From Agrypnia vestita (lineage: Eukaryota; Arthropoda; Insecta; Trichoptera; Phryganeidae): a DNA stretch of 64,000 bases. A program made the translations under genes and the position numbers. Under the pieces are notes generated by a model. That model was not told the DNA's origin. It saw only the letters and a list, made by a program, of their open reading frames with translations, and searched no databases. Below, piece after piece: positions 21,038 through 33,215 of this stretch. The stretch lies in assembly GCA_016648135.1 (NCBI GenBank), contig JADDOH010002103.1, positions 124,001 to 188,000 of the forward strand. The letters run 5' to 3'. How positions within the stretch are numbered: the stretch's first letter is position 1; the number at the start of each line of letters is the position of its first letter.

Positions 21038-24000
21038 TCATATATTTATGTCATTTGCTGACATGAATTTTAATATTATCGCTATCAGACTAGGCGAGTT
21101 TATTGCAAGAAGATGGCAAATATTTGTTGGGAGTTGGAATTTAGCCTCGATCAGCTCGTTGTAAAAGGCATTATAGTTCCGCAATGGGCAGGCAAAGAAC
21201 ATGTGATAAAGGGTCTCCTCCTCCGAACCACACTCGCAAATTGGACTTTCCACTATGTTCAGTCTGAACAAATGAGCAGCTACTAGACAATGACCGATTC
21301 TCATTCTAGATATTATGGAGATAGTTCTTTTGGAAAGCTTTTTTATTACTAAACCAGGGTTTGCTAGGAATATTAGTCTGTATACTTTTTAAACGCTTTC
21401 CCTTGTGATCACTTGTATCACTCCACAATGATATCCAGATGTCTTTAGTACGCTTTTTAACACTATTCAGCCTATCATTCATTGGGCAGAAGAAACGCTG
21501 TGGGGGGACACCCGAAATTGTGGCATCTTTGGCTAACTTATCCACATATTCATTTCCCTGGATTCACTGATGTGCAGGGATACGAAAGACACGTGTTTGT
21601 TATTTAGAGATAAATAAAATAAAATAACTCTGATTGAACAGATAACATCGTTATTAATCCAAACTTTCATACCCGCACAGATCGAATCGATAGCTGATTT
21701 GGAGTCCAAAAATATAACAAATTTATCATAATTTTGAAGTAAACAGACGTCAAGGGCTTCTTTTATCGCCAAACATTCCGCAGTGAAAACCGACGAGTCT
21801 GGAGGAAGTCGGAGTTTCATATCAATTCTTAATTCGGGTATGAAAACCGCTGCACCACTACACCCTTCGGGGTCGAGTTTGGAACCGTCGGTATAAATAT
21901 GCAGATACTTTGACCACTTCTCAACAAGTACGTAATTAAATAAATTGTTTATAAGGTTATCGCTTAACTGTGTTGATTTATGAAGTCCCTTGATTGTCTC
22001 AGCGATAGGGTCGAAATATATTGCGCTATCGGGGACCGAGTATACAGGAGGAGATTCATAGCAGGGAGCATCATGAAATTTTGTTTGAAAAAAAGAAACT
22101 GTTACATAAATTAGGTTCATTTTTATTTGGCTGATATCTACGTGAATTTATTAACCCAATGAAAGCAGTAATTTTTTGGAGTAAAGGGTGGGACTTAAAT
22201 TTAAATCTTTTTAAGAAATACTTGTCAGCTAAATATTGTCGTCTAATATGGAGAGGCATCTCTACACACTCAACCTGGAGCGAATTGATTGGAGATGACT
22301 TCATGGCTCCCAATATCAATCTGACTTCTATATTGAACTCTGTCGAGTTTTGTTCGAAGATAAGCTGGGAGAGGTTCCATCAAGAAGCTGCCATAGTCCA
22401 AATGACTTCGTATAAGAGCTTGATATAAAAGTTTCATGGTTGACGGATGAGAACCCCACCAAACCCCACAAACCGATCTTAGGATATTAATATTACGTAC
22501 ACATTTCGCTAATGTCGAATCAATATGCGCCTTCCACGAAATCTTTCTATCCAAAATCATGCCTAAAAATTTTGTTTGATTTGTTATCGGAATATTGCTC
22601 CCGTCGACTATGACAGACACAGGGGGAACTATATGTTTCCTTGTAAAAACCATTATGTGCGATTTCGAAGGGGAAAGTTCCAAGCCATTATCCTTTAACC
22701 ACTTGTTTAGGTATATAAGAGCTCTTTTACCGCAGACTGTATATTTATGTCGGAGACATAAATTGCGAAGTCATCGGCAAAATAAACAACATTGCACAGA
22801 TTCGAAATGATTCTTATTAGGTCCGCAATATACAAATTAAATAGAGAAGGACTCAGAACTGAGCCCTGAGGGAGCCCTCTATAAATCGTTCTCTTAATTT
22901 CACCATCTGGGCCATCAACGACAACAGATCGCTCAGCAAAAATATTATATTTTAGTTGACAGAGATGAATTGGGATTTCGAGGTTTCTAATTTTTTTTAG
23001 AAGTGTCGGAAGGAGGACATTATCATAGGCTGCATTTATATCAATGAATGCTACAACTGTAAATTGTTTATTTGCGAAACCCGTATGGATATCCGTGATC
23101 AGAGTACTGAGATTGTCTATACAAGATAGGGATTTACGAAATCCAAATTGGAACCTGGAGAGTAGAGAATTATGCTCTATATGCCATTCTAATCTATTTT
23201 TAATGATACGTTCCATTATTTTTAAAAAACATGATGAAAGGGCAATTGGGCGATATGATTGTCCTTGGCTAGGGTCTTTTTGAGGTTTTAGAATAGGAAT
23301 GATTTTTTGGGATTTCCATTCCCGGGGGACTGTGCCTGAGTTCAGACACAGGTTATACAAGCACAATAACTTTTTTTTTTAAAGTCTAGTGGGGATTTTT
23401 TAAGGAAAGAGTAGGATAGTCCATCGATTCCAGGAGCGGAATCTGATTCTGACTTAAAAGTGATCACCAACTCTTCCATAGAAAAGGGTGAATCAAGCTA
23501 TGAAGAAGACATGTAATTCAAGGAAGGAAATGGAGACATTATTTCACTGACAAAGGGGACATAAGAGGGAGCTATTTTATTTACAAATTCTTCTAACCAC
23601 GAAAAGTTTAGCGGAGTTTGTTTAGGAGCGCACAAAGATGCACGAAACCTTTTTATCACGTTCCATGTATAGGACGGGGGATGATCGGGGGACAGGGAAG
23701 AGCAAAATTTGTACCATCCATCACGTTTCTTTCTCTTCAATAGCCCCTTGACCTTAGCTTGGATATTTTTTGCACTAAGGAAATTGTCCAGACTCATATC
23801 TCCTCTATATTTACGCATTGCTTCCTTTCTTAATTTAATTGCTTGTGAACATTCCTCATCCCACCAAGAATTACTATAAGATCTCTTCAGATGAGGTAGA
23901 ACTTTTGGGATTGATGCATTGGCTGCAGAGAATATAACGTCCGATATTTCAGAAAATAATGTTTGTGGTTCGGACAAAATTTCTAAGTTGAGGTTATTTT

Positions 24001-24761
24001 CAAGATTTTTTTCAATATTTTCTCTAAATTTTGGCCAATTGGCTTTTTTCAAATTATTTTCTTTAGTTATTTTAGGGATAGATTTCACTGGATGAAATGG
24101 TATAGACAGTATGATTGGAAAATGATCACTTGAATGGGGGTCGTATAATATTGACCAGTTACTAGAGCTGGATATGTTTGCTGTGCATAATCAACTGCAC
24201 TAGGTTTCTGCGAAGGAACATTTATTCTAGTCGGAGACCCATCATTTAGTAAGCAGAGGTTATTATAATCCATAAAGGAGATAATTTGATTGCCAGATCT
24301 ATCAGAAAAGCTACTTCCCCATGTAGGGGAATGAGCGTTAAAATCTCCAAGAATGAAGTACGTACGAGGCAAGAGTGAAATAATCGAGAACCACAAATTA
24401 GGGGTAAAGGAAGTTTGAGGAGGAATATATACCGAGACAAAACCAATTCCGTTAATATCTGCTGCAACAATTTGAATGGGAGAGATGGAAGGGGAATATT
24501 TTTGAAAGGAAGAGAAGAGTGAATTAACAACGCGGCTCCCGCTCTACCATCGTCTCTGTCGTCACGGAGAATGGAGAAACCCGGTATTGAATAATCAAGA
24601 CCAGGTCTCAGCCATGTCTCGGATATACAAGCAATTTTTATAGAGTAGGTATGGAGGATATGTACTATTTCATGTCTATTAGAAACAGTGCTTCTACTGT
24701 TCCATTGTAAGATATTGAGGGAGTAAATATTACTGTGTGTCCGCTGTTGAAGGTGAGCCAT
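21038..24761 (-). pseudogene. I-clade LINE ORF2: endonuclease, RT, RNase H
   Basis: The polyprotein that nicks the target and reverse transcribes the element RNA. From the Met at 24761: MAHLQQRTHSNIYSLN, ILQWNSRS and ISETWLRP (APE start), after a frame change FILGDFNAHSPTWGSSF; linker with SNSWWDEECSQAI; SAPGIDGLSYSFLK; then RT with QSYRPIALSSCFLKIMER, VVAFIDINAAYDNV (motif A), RGLPQGSVLSPSLFNLY (motif B), VVYFADDFAIY (motif C, about 22760-22790); thumb with PSKSHIMVFTRK and KFLGMILDRK; RNase H with IYTDGSKLDPEG (Asp), FTAECLAIKEAL (Glu), FVIFLDSKSAID (Asp) and, after a frame change, NEYVDKLAKDA; tail with RIGHCLVAAHLFRL and CECGSEEETLYHMFFACP. About six frame changes break it. Confidence 0.93.
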
Positions 24762-25219
24762 GGTTAATTTTTTTTAGAGAGTCAAGAAACGGAAGATAAC
24801 TGGCAACGTGGGACGTTGTTATTGGATATTATTGAGAATAATAACTGGACAATTAAGGGTATGAGGTTATTTATATTATTGTATTGATTTTCTTGATGGG
24901 TTTGTTGGGAAGCTGTAAACTCCTCCGTTGGAATAGCTCACCCCACAGAAGGATTAGAAGCATGCCCGTTCAGATAGGAAAGCAAGTCATCGTGGGCTTT
25001 TTTTTCATAATAAGAAGTTGTTTTTTTTTTGTATTTCATTAATTGGCTTATATTTAAATATTTTTATTTATTTTTTATTATTATTTATTTAAATTTTAAA
25101 ATTTTAATTATTACTAATAATTATAATCAATAATTAATAATAAATTTTAAATTAAATAAATTTAAATTAAAAAAAAAAATTAAGTTTGATGGGAGGCTTA
25201 GCGGCAGATGGCATTGGAT
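24762..25219 (-). other. Spacer between LINE ORF1 and ORF2
   Basis: 458 bp. The half at 25015-25180 is extremely AT-rich (long T runs and TTTATT repeats), unlike the rest of the element, and may be a later expansion or insertion. Confidence 0.5.
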
Positions 25220-26177
25220 TCAAATTTTTACTGGCAACAACGTTTGAAAAGCTTTTTGTAGCTGTCGGGTACAGTTAAGATGCTTGAATGTAAGATATGT
25301 TTTGAGATGCCATAGCATGCTTGATGTTTTTTTGTCTCGTAATTCGGGGCAGGTGTTCCTTACGGCAGTGTGGTTTCCTGGACAATTTACACAGGTAAAC
25401 ATGTTTTCTAATGAGCAATTTTCTCCCAGGTGAGATTCAGTACATTTATAGCATCTAGGAGGGGATCTACATTGGAGTTTCGTATGTCCAAAGCGACAAC
25501 ATTTATAACATAAGATAGTGGGATAGAAATAGAGCTCGACAGGTAATGAGTTATAAAATAGGTAAACATGTTCAGGGAGAGATTGCCCTTCGAATGTGAG
25601 TACCACAGTTTGTGAGGGTTTCCATATTGGAGTATCGGAGGATTTATGCTTATAATTAAGTCTTCTGGCTTTCAGGACTTTACCGAATTGAGATGGGACT
25701 GACACGTGTTCAATTATTTCCTTCTCACTTAACTCAGTAGAAATGCCGCGAACCAACCCCATTTTGGTCACCTTATAACGAGGTATGTAAGCATTCAAGT
25801 TGTTTGTTGAAAGAAATGATGAATCGATAAAAGAGTTAGCCGCATTCGAATTTGTAAATGATATTGAAATTTTATTCCGCCCCTCGGATTTAACTCCTCG
25901 GAGAAATATTTAAAATCTTGCTTTGGTGGAGAAGATTTCCCATTTTCATGGGATGTAATGCGTTAGTGGGTTCTTTATCCTGTACAAATACAATGAACGG
26001 GTCAAGAGAGTGTGGCGAGTATTTAATTTCAGGAATGACTTTCAAATCGTCATTCTTGTTTATTGTCGAAGTTGGGTCTGGAGACAAAATAATCGGAGAC
26101 AAGGAATCGGCCTCTTCTCGACGTCTTTTAGAACAACTAATATCCGGAGGGTCCGGGGGCTTAAGCAAATTACTCAT
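25220..26177 (-). pseudogene. I-clade LINE ORF1, Gag-like with three zinc knuckles
   Basis: RNA-binding structural protein of the element. Start at Met 26177 (MSNLLKPPDPPDISCSKRRR), a basic nuclear-signal-like KRRR, then KYSPHSLDPFIVFVQD. One frameshift near 25890-25910 (around ISPR). Second part reads SEGRNKISISFTNSNAAN, MGLVRGISTELSEKEI, KVLKARRLN, then three cysteine-rich knuckles: CYKCCRFGHTKLQC, CYKCTESHLGENC and CVNCPGNHTAVRNTC. Ends at 25220. Otherwise intact, about 318 residues if read through the shift. Confidence 0.9.
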
Positions 26178-26436
26178 ATTGTTATTATTATAGCCCCAGT
26201 AAACACAAATAATATAATAAAAACAAAAAAAATATATATCAACTAAATCAAGGGAGTCGTATTCCCCGATACGAACTTCCTTTTTATGAAACAACAACAA
26301 AAAATATAACGATTTAACGAAAGTATTATAATGGAATGATACAGCAAAAATTAAATTGCTTATCTGAGCGCTATCGAAGCGCGTAGAACTGTAGGACTGC
26401 AACAATACGAAACGCTAACACTGGTACACACAGGAA

Positions 26437-26470
26437 CTACCGAACGCGTCGAATGCTATGATCGAACTGA
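26437..26470 (-). promoter_or_regulatory. Candidate internal promoter of the I-clade LINE
   Basis: The element 5' end coincides with an initiator-like TCAGTT (minus strand, A at 26468). Counting that A as +1, GGTAG falls at +28 to +32, four of five matches to the downstream promoter element RGWYV. Non-LTR elements of insects commonly use this TATA-less arrangement. Confidence 0.5.
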
Positions 26471-26477
26471 CAGAAGT

Positions 26478-27000
26478 GCTTAAATCACTCCAACTTCGTG
26501 TTGTACCCGACATTCGTGCTTTGAGGTACCCTTGATGGAGAACCCAGGAGATAATGCAATGTGTGATGTAAAGTTCAATGAAGATCCGTAAGAGGTAATA
26601 AAAAAGTAGCAATTTATTTATTTTTGTAGTTATAATACATGCCTGAATTGGGATTATATATAATATGAAACACAATGTTTTCAAATAGCATAGTTATCCA
26701 TGTAAATAAGAAGAAAATAACAAAAAATATAAAATATCAACAATTTATCAACAATAAGTAATAAGTAAATAATCAACACAACAATAAAAACAATAAATAC
26801 AAGTAACACGTATTCAATAAGTTCCTACAAAATTGAGTAAAAAAGAGTGTTTAAAAGTGAATTAGAATCAAATTCTTCGACACAATGAAAACTTGCATGG
26901 AAGGAAACATTTGAACCAACTATACTTATTTATTTTATTATGGGGAAAAAACATCAAATCAACATCTTAACAAATATAAAATAATGGCTTTAAAAAAATT
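26478..27000. other. Unassigned AT-rich stretch
   Basis: Right flank of the LINE insertion. No coding or repeat signal. Confidence 0.3.
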
Positions 27001-27043
27001 ACTTTTTGTTTAACACCACTTAAAGTGGTGTTAGACAAAAAGT
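27001..27043. repeat. Compact 21-bp palindrome with CACCACTT arms
   Basis: ACTTTTTGTTTAACACCACT then T, one central A, then AAGTGGTGTTAGACAAAAAG and T: arms match except one base. The TTTGTTTxACACCACT arm resembles the arms at 14296-14311 and 59060-59215. Confidence 0.85.
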
Positions 27044-27056
27044 TATTTTATTGTAA

Positions 27057-27338
27057 ATCCGGGACAACATTCTCTCAGCTGTGAAGGCATATAACAATAA
27101 TAATGTGTCCAACAAACTTAATGTATCGCACATAGGTCTACAGAGAACTTCCCCGATATATGTCTGTGAGCACCTCTCTCCTTGCAATAACACTGTACAT
27201 GCAGCAACTAGACAAATGGCTAAAAATAAGCAATTTAAATTTGTCTGGACCAAGAATGGAAGAATTTTTATCAGGAAAGACGAACAATCGCCAATTATAT
27301 CAGTTCGCAACCTGGATGCATTGCAAAATTTTCAATAA
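27057..27338 (+). pseudogene. LINE ORF1 C-terminus
   Basis: Reads IRDNILSAVKAYNN, KLNVSHIGLQRTSPIYVCEH, LSPCNNTVHAATRQMAKN, FVWTKNGRIFIRKDEQ and VRNLDAL, then a stop at 27336-27338. The FVWTKNGRIFIRKDE signature is typical of CR1/L2-group ORF1 proteins, which bind element RNA. 5' truncated: an in-frame stop precedes position 27057. ORF2 starts 50 bp downstream. Confidence 0.85.
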
Positions 27339-27762
27339 ATTAAAGGACTGTCCAGTAAGTTTTTTAATAAGTTTGTGTTAGTTCATAATGGCTCTTTATA
27401 TCTACTATCAGAATGTTCGTGGTCTGAGAACGAAGCTTAATGAGTGTTACACAGAAAATCTAAATAGTGATTATGACATTATTTGTTTGACGGAGACATG
27501 GCTTACTTCTAGGGTAAATAGTGAAGAATTATTCGACGCCAGATATATGGTTTCCAGACGTGATCGAGATAGTTTTCAGCTTGCCAACAGGAAAGACGGA
27601 GGTGGAGTTCTGTTAGCAACTAAGAAGTCATTCTCAGCAAACCAGCAGAACGATCTCTGTACGGAATTCGAGGACCTCTGGATCTCAATCAAAGGAAAAA
27701 ATAATATTACACCAATCAATATAGGAGTTGTGTTTATACCGCCTAATATCTCATATACAGTA

Positions 27763-29073
27763 TGTGTCGGACAAGAAAAAAACCGGTGGCCCTTAATCGG
27801 GCCTTTTTTACCAATCTCCATATGTTGGCACTGATGAACATTTTATTAAAGAAAAAAGTGATTTTTTTGTATTTTGATTTTTTAGAATTAATTATTGCAT
27901 TTTTTATCACATGAATTGTGAGCGCGAGCGCGCAGATGGGCAAGAATAAATAAAACCCTTTGGGTATGCCTAGCGCGCTCGACGCATTTTTTATTAAAAA
28001 TAACCGAAGTTATTTATTGTAATTTTTGTATGTATGTTTTTTAAAGTTTATTTTTGACATCACTGGGAGGTCGTTATCGGATTAATTTTGTTGTTAAAAA
28101 TGTTTTTGTGTATGTTGTAAGCGATGTAAGAAGAAATCGCGGCGGCATGATTTGATTCTTGAAAAAGATTTTAATCTTCCCAAATCGTAATATTGGGCGA
28201 CTGCAGTACGGTATCGCCACAGTCCGGGGGCATCGGTTTTACCCTCTAGCGACATCAGTACCGTGCCGAAGTCGCCATTTTATCGGTACCGTGCCAAAGT
28301 CGCCATTTTTATCAAACACAATTCAGTACCCTCTTGCGACATCGGTACCGTGCCGAAGTCGCCATTTTTATACAAAAATTATAAAATGTAAAAATTAATA
28401 TGATTTTGTTCGCAATCACTTGTATATGGCTTTACATAATTTTATGTAGAAAAAATATTGAATTTGTGTAGCCAGGCTCGCCAGAGAGACCAAATATACG
28501 AAATTATTGCACCCAGCTTGGCGAGTCTGGCCCCCTTTTTACCGATTATCTCCATGAAGGATGAACCTGAGAGACATTTGTTATTGAAACAAAAGAAAGA
28601 TAAAATATAAATGTGTAAAAATAGTATGTTATAACTATAGTAGAATGTTTAGTTACATGTTTATTAATATTTTGAATACGGGACCACTGCTCATAGAGCT
28701 GCGACTCGAATTATGAGTAGTGATCCCGCCGTCAGACAGAGGTCGGTGTCGTCGGTTTCCGAAATGCCGACCTCTGACTGGTCGTTGAAAATGCGCCTGG
28801 GCGTGCGGGCCCTGATTTTTTGATGAAATAAATTACGTGGCGCAGGAACCCAGAATTCAGTTCTGCTCCTGCGTTCACCTCCAGATCTACTTGCGACTTT
28901 CTCTTCTTCTCTACTCGACTCCTGCTTCAGCCTTTGGACCGCTCTAAGATTCTCAGCGAATTTTTATACGATCTCGCTTTCGTCTGAGAATCTGCGATAT
29001 CGGTGCCATCAGGTTGACCTGACCGTAAGGCGGTGGAATCACCCCATATTTTTGCGCGTTCCCGTCCGAAACA
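27763..29073 (+). mobile_element. Solo LTR of a retrotransposon
   Basis: Begins TGTGTCGGAC and ends GTCCGAAACA (TG...CA with a 9/10 terminal inverted repeat), flanked by CAGTA on both sides (27758-27762, 29074-29078). Length 1311 bp without any ORF, primer-binding site or second LTR. A CpG-richer 3' part (28690-29060) carries an AATAAA-like ATGAAATAAATT (28822). Internal tandem GTACCGTGCCGAAGTCGCC occurs three times at 28257-28362. Five-base duplication fits several LTR superfamilies. Orientation not determined. Confidence 0.88.
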
Positions 29074-29228
29074 CAGTATTCAACGAGTATCTTATTAAAT
29101 GCTTAATTAATTTCCTCAAAACCACTACAAGAACACGTTACATGCTACTTGGCGATTTCAATTTGCCATCTATAACCTGGAATGCAACAACTTCTGGAGC
29201 TCTAATTCCAGAGCCAAGGACTTCGTGG

Positions 29229-30154
29229 CAGTGGCGTGCAGTGGGTATAAACTTAGGTTATGCTGTGACCAACTATATACCTATACTAAAACTATAACAA
29301 AGCAAAAATGAGCAAGTCTCATTTTTGGAGAGGCAAAGCAATAAAATAAAATGTACCTAAGTAGATTGTAATAGACAAATGTATTATGATTTAAATGTAG
29401 TTTTAATATTAAATAAATAAAAAAAAAAAAATAATAAAAAAAAAAAAAAATATAATAGATATATATATATACATATTATATATACGCATATACCTATAAG
29501 GGTACATACATTAAAAAAAAATTAACTATATATAATGAACTATTTTGAGTAGCTTCAATCCACAAAAATAACTGCACTATAAAAGAAGTATTGTAAACAA
29601 TATTTCCTAAATAAATAAATATTTTATATAGGTATAGCTAATACGGCGAAAAATTTCAATATATTTCGAAGACGATTTATATATAATTAAATCGGGAACA
29701 ATACTAATTTCAGATATACGTTTCTTTTCACAAAAATAAATCAAACATTTTTTGATATCATTATGATATGACATTTACCATAGAAAAGACATAAAATTGA
29801 CACCGAAAGTTTTGGGTGGAATTTGTAAAAAATAACATTTCTGCATGACGTGCGCCTGGCATAGGACCTTTCGAAGAAAGACGCTATTGCACAAAACTCG
29901 CAGCATTAAAAATACACGGTTTTTTTCTTGACTTGACTATATCTGTGGAACAAATTGGTTGGCGAAATAAATGAAGAATTGACATGAAGTTAAGCACAGA
30001 AAAGTCGAAAATAAAACTTCTAGCCGTAGGACGAATTACGGCTAGAATTTTAAATCAACTTTTTCTTAAGATAAGGATTATTCAATTAATATTTGTTTCT
30101 CAGAATCTTTACTTAACGCACAGCTTTTTTGCTTGTATGCGCTGCATGCCACTG
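29229..30154. mobile_element. hAT element, non-autonomous, with 8-bp duplication
   Basis: Ends CAGTGGCGTGCAGTGGGTA and, inverted, CAGTGGCATGCAGCGCATA. Flanks CTTCGTGG (29221-29228) and CTTCATGG (30155-30162) are an 8-bp duplication with one difference, diagnostic of hAT. A related decayed copy is at 55321-55860. No transposase. A LINE-like tail is nested at 29285-29430. Confidence 0.9.
29285..29430 (+). repeat. LINE or SINE 3' tail nested in the hAT
   Basis: AAGTCTCATTTTTGGAGAGG, TGTACCTAAGTAGATTG, TATGATTTAAATGTAG and a run AAATAAATAAAAAAAAAA match, in reverse, 38200-38345. The A-rich 3' end implies retrotransposition. Confidence 0.7.
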
Positions 30155-32279
30155 CTTCATGGAGTTCATATCAACAACCAATCTTCAACAATTCAACTCT
30201 GTAACTAATTGTAATGCCAAAATTTTAGATTTAATATTGTCTGATACTCCACTACTTGTGTCTTCGGGTACTGCTCTGGTAAGTGTTGACAAATTTTATC
30301 CCCCCAGTCTAAATAAAAACGATGATAAACCGAGAAAACTTGTTACAACATAAGTCTAACCATACTGCATACAACTTCCGAAAAACTGATTACACCAAAT
30401 GTAATAACAACCTAGCTCAAATTGATTGATCTCAAATGAATCAACTAAACTGCAACAATTCTCTTAACTTATTTTATAATACATTATGGGAGATAATATC
30501 TCGATACACTCCACAAAAAAATCTTGAATTCAAAATACCCATGTTGGTTTAGCAGTGCATTAAGACACCAGCTCCGCGAAAAAGAAAAATATAGGAAAAA
30601 ACACATAAAATACGGTAATTCTAGAGATTACGAAACCTTTTCTATGCTAAGATCTCGCATAAAGAACAGTATTCGTGCCTGCTATCACTCATATATAAAT
30701 TGTATAGAGGAATCATTACATATTGGGACTAAACAATTATGGGAATACACCAAAACCAAGAAATTCACTAATGCAATCCCTAAAACAATGTTTCTGAGAG
30801 AAAAATATGCTACATGCAATGAATTTTTCGCTTCAGTTTTTGATAATTGTTCTCAACATCACTCATTTGCTCTCATTTGTGACTCTCTCGATTCACTTTC
30901 CTTTATACCACTGTATAAAAATGAAATATTAAAAATTATGAAAGAATTGAATCCCGCCAAGGGCGCAGGACCTGATGGTATTCCTCCACTGCTTATAAAA
31001 AATTGTGCTCACCTTCTTCTAGATCCTATCTACATCATTTTTAGCAAATCTTTAAAAGAAGGAAGTTCCCCAACTTATGGAAGGTAGCTCACATCACACC
31101 AATATTTATGACAGGAAATAAATGTAACGTTAGTAACTATAGACCTATAAGTAAACTTTCTTGTTTTGGAAAGATATTCGAGGTTATTTGCTATAGATAC
31201 ATATTTGCCCACTTTCGTCAAACACTTTGCATTAATCAACACGGCTTTGTTCCAAAAAAATCCACAACTACCAACCTGCTTGAGTTTGTGAGTCAGATTT
31301 TTGTTTGTTTGATTCGAGATCTCAAGTGGATGTAATATATACGGATTTAAGCAAGGCGTTTGACAAAGTGAATCATCGTATACTTTTGACAAAACGTCAT
31401 GCTACAGGAATCCTCAAGGTTCTCACCTTGGTCCCTTGTTCTTTTTTACCTTCATAAATGACTTGGCAAATATATTAAGAAATAAGTGTCTATTATATGC
31501 CGACGATTTAAAAATTTATTCCACCATTCGTAGCCTGCAAAATAGTCATCTCCTACAAAGAGATCTGGACGAACTATTAAATAGGTGTAAAGTAAATAAA
31601 ATGTCACTTAATCCTAAGAAATGTTCATGTATTAGTTTCACTAAAAATATTCAAAAAATAGAATTTGTTTATAAACTGGATGACGTTCCACTCGCTAAAG
31701 TCGATTCACTAAGGGATCTGGGCGTCATGCTAGATTCTAAACTCACTTTTAAAAATCACTTTGATAATATCACAAACAAGGCATATACTATGTTGGGATT
31801 TATCACCAGAATTACTCACGACTTTAAAAATCCTCAAAGTCTAAAATTCTCTATACATCACTAGTACGAAGTATATTGGAATATTCGTCAGTTATTTGGT
31901 CACCTTATTACACAACACATGTTACGAGAATCGAGAGAGTGCAGAAAAAGTTTCTACGTATTTTGTCATACAAAGCTGGTCAACACAACACCTTCACAGC
32001 TACGAAGATCGACTTGCCTTTTTCAAGATGCACAAACTTGATTCGCGACAGAAAATATCCGATCTCGTTGTGCTACACAAGATTCTCAGCGGAGCTATTG
32101 ATTCTCTCTCTCTATCTGACATAAATTTTCATGTTAACCCCCTATAAGAAACCCGGAGTTCTTTAGAATAAGCCAGCACACTAATAATGTCGGTTACTTT
32201 TCTCCCATCATATGGTTGTTTTGCACACATAATTTGTATTGTGCTGACCCTAACATTGATGCTGATATTCTTGCAGATA

Positions 32280-32422
32280 CAGTAGCCGGCAAACATCTTG
32301 AAATTCTATGGCGTAGTGGGGGGAAGTTTGCGCATCTGCCTTTCCACCAACGAGACCCAAATTTCGTCTTCTGCGCATTCGCCCACTACGCCAAAGAATT
32401 TCAAGAAGTTTGCCGGCAACTA
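32280..32422 (+). mobile_element. 143-bp MITE, second copy
   Basis: Same family as 8548-8680: CAGTAGCCGGCAAACATC start and GTTTGCCGGCAACTA end, TA at 32278-32279 and 32423-32424. It carries AATTTCAAGAA near its right end that the other copy lacks, pairing with TTCTTGAAATT-like sequence of the left side. Sits inside the LINE C-terminus. Confidence 0.92.
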
Positions 32423-32724
32423 TACCTTATCTTCGTTCAAAAACTCACTCATACACAACATCCATTTTCTAAACGATGACCTGAATCTATAGATACATTA
32501 AATAAATTATTCATTAAATACTAATCGCACTACATTCAAATACTAATTATACAATACACATAAATGTACATGTAAAATACACTTAAATGCAAATATACAT
32601 GTTACTAGAGCGTGCCGAAGATACTTGTAATTGGGATAATGTTCACTCACATTCACTATGTTTATTATCAGAGTATCATGTACCTATTATCCTGTTAGTG
32701 TCTCTAATAAATAAAAAAATAAAT

Positions 32725-33215
32725 AAAAAAATTAAAGAATATTAGCAAGATTAGAACAATTAATAATAGATTAAGTACGTAGGCAAACCATAAAATATAA
32801 GATAAGTTTATTAAGATATTTGTATTTTGTACGTGTGTGTCGTACGAGCTTTAAATATGTCAACAGAGCTGTGTTGATTGCCTAGGCGGTGCAATCCATC
32901 TATAGGTGAATTCATATAACTGTTAGTGTTAATGGTGCGTTGTTCATTCATCAATTCATATCAATTCATTTCAATTTCACCCCCATCGTTCAAAAAGAAC
33001 TAAAATTTCAAAAAGTTTACTGGTGTGTGTTTTGTAAATTTTAGGTAGGTTAAAAAGTTGTGAATATTCTTCATTATTAAATGGAATTTATTTCCATTAC
33101 TTTTTTGTTGTTTTTTTTTGTTTAGGTAATAATTTATTATTGCCTCTTCTAGTACTTGTCCGGTTAGCGAACATTAGCGATCATGTTACATCACATCTAC
33201 AGTTTGGAATATCTT
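32725..33215. other. Unassigned AT-rich stretch
   Basis: Nothing recognised. Confidence 0.3.

Larger units (their letters stand above)
20939..26469 (-). mobile_element. Full-length I-clade LINE with 8-bp target duplication
   Basis: A 5531-bp non-LTR element on the minus strand. It starts CAGTTCGATCATAGC (26469) and ends TTATTTTAAGAAGAAGAAG with an (AAG)n tail (20939-20955). ACAGAAGT flanks both ends (20931-20938 and 26470-26477), a clean target-site duplication. Order: 5' UTR, ORF1 with CCHC knuckles, AT-rich spacer, ORF2 with APE endonuclease, RT and RNase H, 3' UTR. RNase H in ORF2 fits the I group. Both ORFs are frameshifted. Confidence 0.95.
27388..32492 (+). pseudogene. LINE ORF2 with endonuclease and RT, interrupted
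   Basis: Starts MALYIYYQNVRGLRTKL, with ICLTETWLTS and GGGVLLAT (endonuclease), reading to PPNISYT at 27757. The frame resumes after the LTR as VFNEYLIKCLINFLK and YMLLGDFNLPSITWN, is cut by the hAT, resumes as DFMEFISTTNLQQFNSV and AKILDLILSD, then linker PCWFSSALRHQLREKEK, KELNPAKGAGPDGIPPLL, VSNYRPISKLSCFGK, HGFVPKKSTTTNLLEF, YTDLSKAFDKVNHRILL (motif A). A deletion removes sequence up to GTPQGSHLGPLF (motif B); then LLYADDLKIY (motif C, about 31494-31523), SLRDLGVMLDSKL and YSSVIWSPYYTTH, RVQKKFLRIL. After the MITE the tail ends FLNDDLNL. Multiple stops besides the insertions. Confidence 0.9.
27057..32724 (+). mobile_element. CR1/Jockey-like LINE with three nested insertions
   Basis: ORF1 C-terminus, complete ORF2 outline and 3' UTR ending in AATAAATAAAAAAATAAAT (about 32705-32724). 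Interrupted by a solo LTR (27763-29073), a hAT element (29229-30154) and a MITE (32280-32422), each with a target duplication; removing them restores the LINE reading order. A 250-bp fragment of the same family lies at 37585-37830. Confidence 0.92.

Noticed and set aside
25918..26246. Plus-strand readings of 78-91 codons
   Set aside because: Antisense to LINE ORF1.
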